Positions 63,739 to 64,000 of a stretch of 64,000 bases of DNA are shown here, piece by piece. Below the pieces are notes generated by a model. It saw nothing but the letters and a program-made list of their open reading frames with translations. It was not told the DNA's origin and ran no database searches. Made by a program: the position numbers and the translations under genes. Location of the stretch: contig NZ_KV917380.1 in assembly GCF_002019765.1 (NCBI RefSeq), positions 1,569,858 through 1,633,857 on the forward strand, written 5' to 3'. Within the stretch, counting starts at the first letter, position 1, and each line of letters opens with the position of its first letter. The DNA comes from Shouchella oshimensis. GTDB taxonomy: Bacteria > Bacillota > Bacilli > Bacillales > Bacillaceae_D.

Positions 63739-64000
63739 AGGATGTCCTAATAGAAGCGAAAGACATACAAATGTACTTTCCGATCAAACAAGGTGTCATA
63801 AAACGAACCGTTGGACATATAAAGGCAGTAGATGGAATTTCTCTAAAAATTTACGAAGGTGAATCCCTTGGTATTGTTGGTGAGTCAGGTTCAGGTAAAT
63901 CAACATTAGGTAGAATCCTTTTACAACTTCAAAATCAAACCAACGGTGATGTTTTTTACAAGGGAGAGAAAATTTCAGGTATCTCAAATCGAAAATTAAG
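63735..64000 (+). CDS. Oligopeptide/dipeptide ABC transporter ATP-binding protein (OppF/DppF type), cut by window end
   Basis: The ATG overlaps the stop of the preceding ATPase gene (ATGA), and the frame stays open to the last base, giving 88 visible codons. It begins MKDVLIEAKDIQMYFPIKQG and shows KAVDGISLKIYEGESLGIVGESGSGKST with Walker A near residue 53 and GRILLQLQ after it, as in OppF/DppF. AGGAGAGAGG lies upstream. It should form the heterodimeric motor with the preceding gene product. Confidence 0.92.
   Translation, partial: MKDVLIEAKDIQMYFPIKQGVIKRTVGHIKAVDGISLKIYEGESLGIVGESGSGKSTLGRILLQLQNQTNGDVFYKGEKISGISNRKL

Overview
The window reads as core chromosome of a low-to-moderate GC, endospore-forming Firmicute of the Bacillaceae. 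It carries spo0A, spoIVB, the whole spoIIIA operon, splB, a YjcZ-type spore protein and rpoY. Gene order follows Bacillus subtilis over long stretches: mntR-yqhO-yqhP-yqhR-papA-efp, then spoIIIA-accBC-yqhY-nusB-xse-ispA-dxs-yqxC-ahrC-recN-spoIVB-spo0A, the bkd region, dapH...dapL-ykuS-ykuT, and rpoY/rnjA-def-ykyA-pdhABCD. The differences in gene content (no yqhQ, aroQ, folD, ptb or buk in their usual places; aroK and an unknown gene inserted before spoIIIA; an ArgD-like aminotransferase inside dapH/dapL) suggest an alkaliphile-like Bacillaceae lineage (Shouchella/Alkalihalobacillus group) rather than B. subtilis itself. That placement is inference.

Layout. 1-4.8 kb: the end of a HelD-type helicase, D-amino-acid transaminase, spore photoproduct lyase and the manganese regulator MntR. 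4.9-9.9 kb: patatin-like lipase, two membrane proteins, Xaa-Pro peptidase, EF-P, shikimate kinase and an unknown gene. 10-15.1 kb: spoIIIAA-AH. 15.2-23.8 kb: biotin carboxylase genes, yqhY, nusB, exonuclease VII, ispA, dxs and a TlyA-like methyltransferase. 24-28.7 kb: ahrC, recN, spoIVB and spo0A. 28.8-38.5 kb: a small coupled ORF with a membrane protein, a DUF2627 protein, and bkdR with the bcd-lpdV-bkdAA-bkdAB-bkdB operon read from a sigma-54 promoter. 38.6-46.8 kb is the accessory part: tRNA-Arg(CCG), a possible 40-residue ORF behind a terminator-like leader, a blasticidin-S-deaminase-like enzyme, a HAD phosphatase, csoR-copZ, a GNAT enzyme, tRNA-Val(GAC), an SDR protein, an AI-2E-type permease, a CopC-domain surface protein and an MscS channel. 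46.9-53.2 kb: an HD-GYP protein, an AEC permease, the acetyl branch of lysine/diaminopimelate synthesis and a second MscS channel. 53.3-62.6 kb: RNase J1, RNA polymerase epsilon, peptide deformylase, a YjcZ-like protein, the YkyA lipoprotein and the pyruvate dehydrogenase operon. 62.7-64 kb: the start of an oligopeptide/dipeptide ABC transporter operon, cut by the window edge.

How they work together. Spo0A commits the cell to sporulation, SpoIIIA forms the mother-cell side of the feeding-tube channel, SpoIVB signals from the forespore, and SplB repairs spore DNA at germination. The bkd and pdh clusters are paralogous 2-oxoacid dehydrogenase complexes supplying branched-chain acyl-CoA primers and acetyl-CoA, and accBC supplies the biotin carboxylase half of acetyl-CoA carboxylase. 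DapH, the aminotransferase and DapL can together convert tetrahydrodipicolinate to LL-diaminopimelate. CsoR, CopZ and the CopC-domain protein form a scattered copper set with no CopA here.

I found no CRISPR array, insertion sequence, prophage or obvious defence system, and no convincing wholly new system. The best leads are regulatory or small-gene observations: an apparent AUU start in spoIIIAD, symmetric DNA elements around the pdh promoter, a 25-codon ORF coupled to a membrane protein behind spo0A, the leader downstream of tRNA-Arg, and the aminotransferase nested between dapH and dapL.
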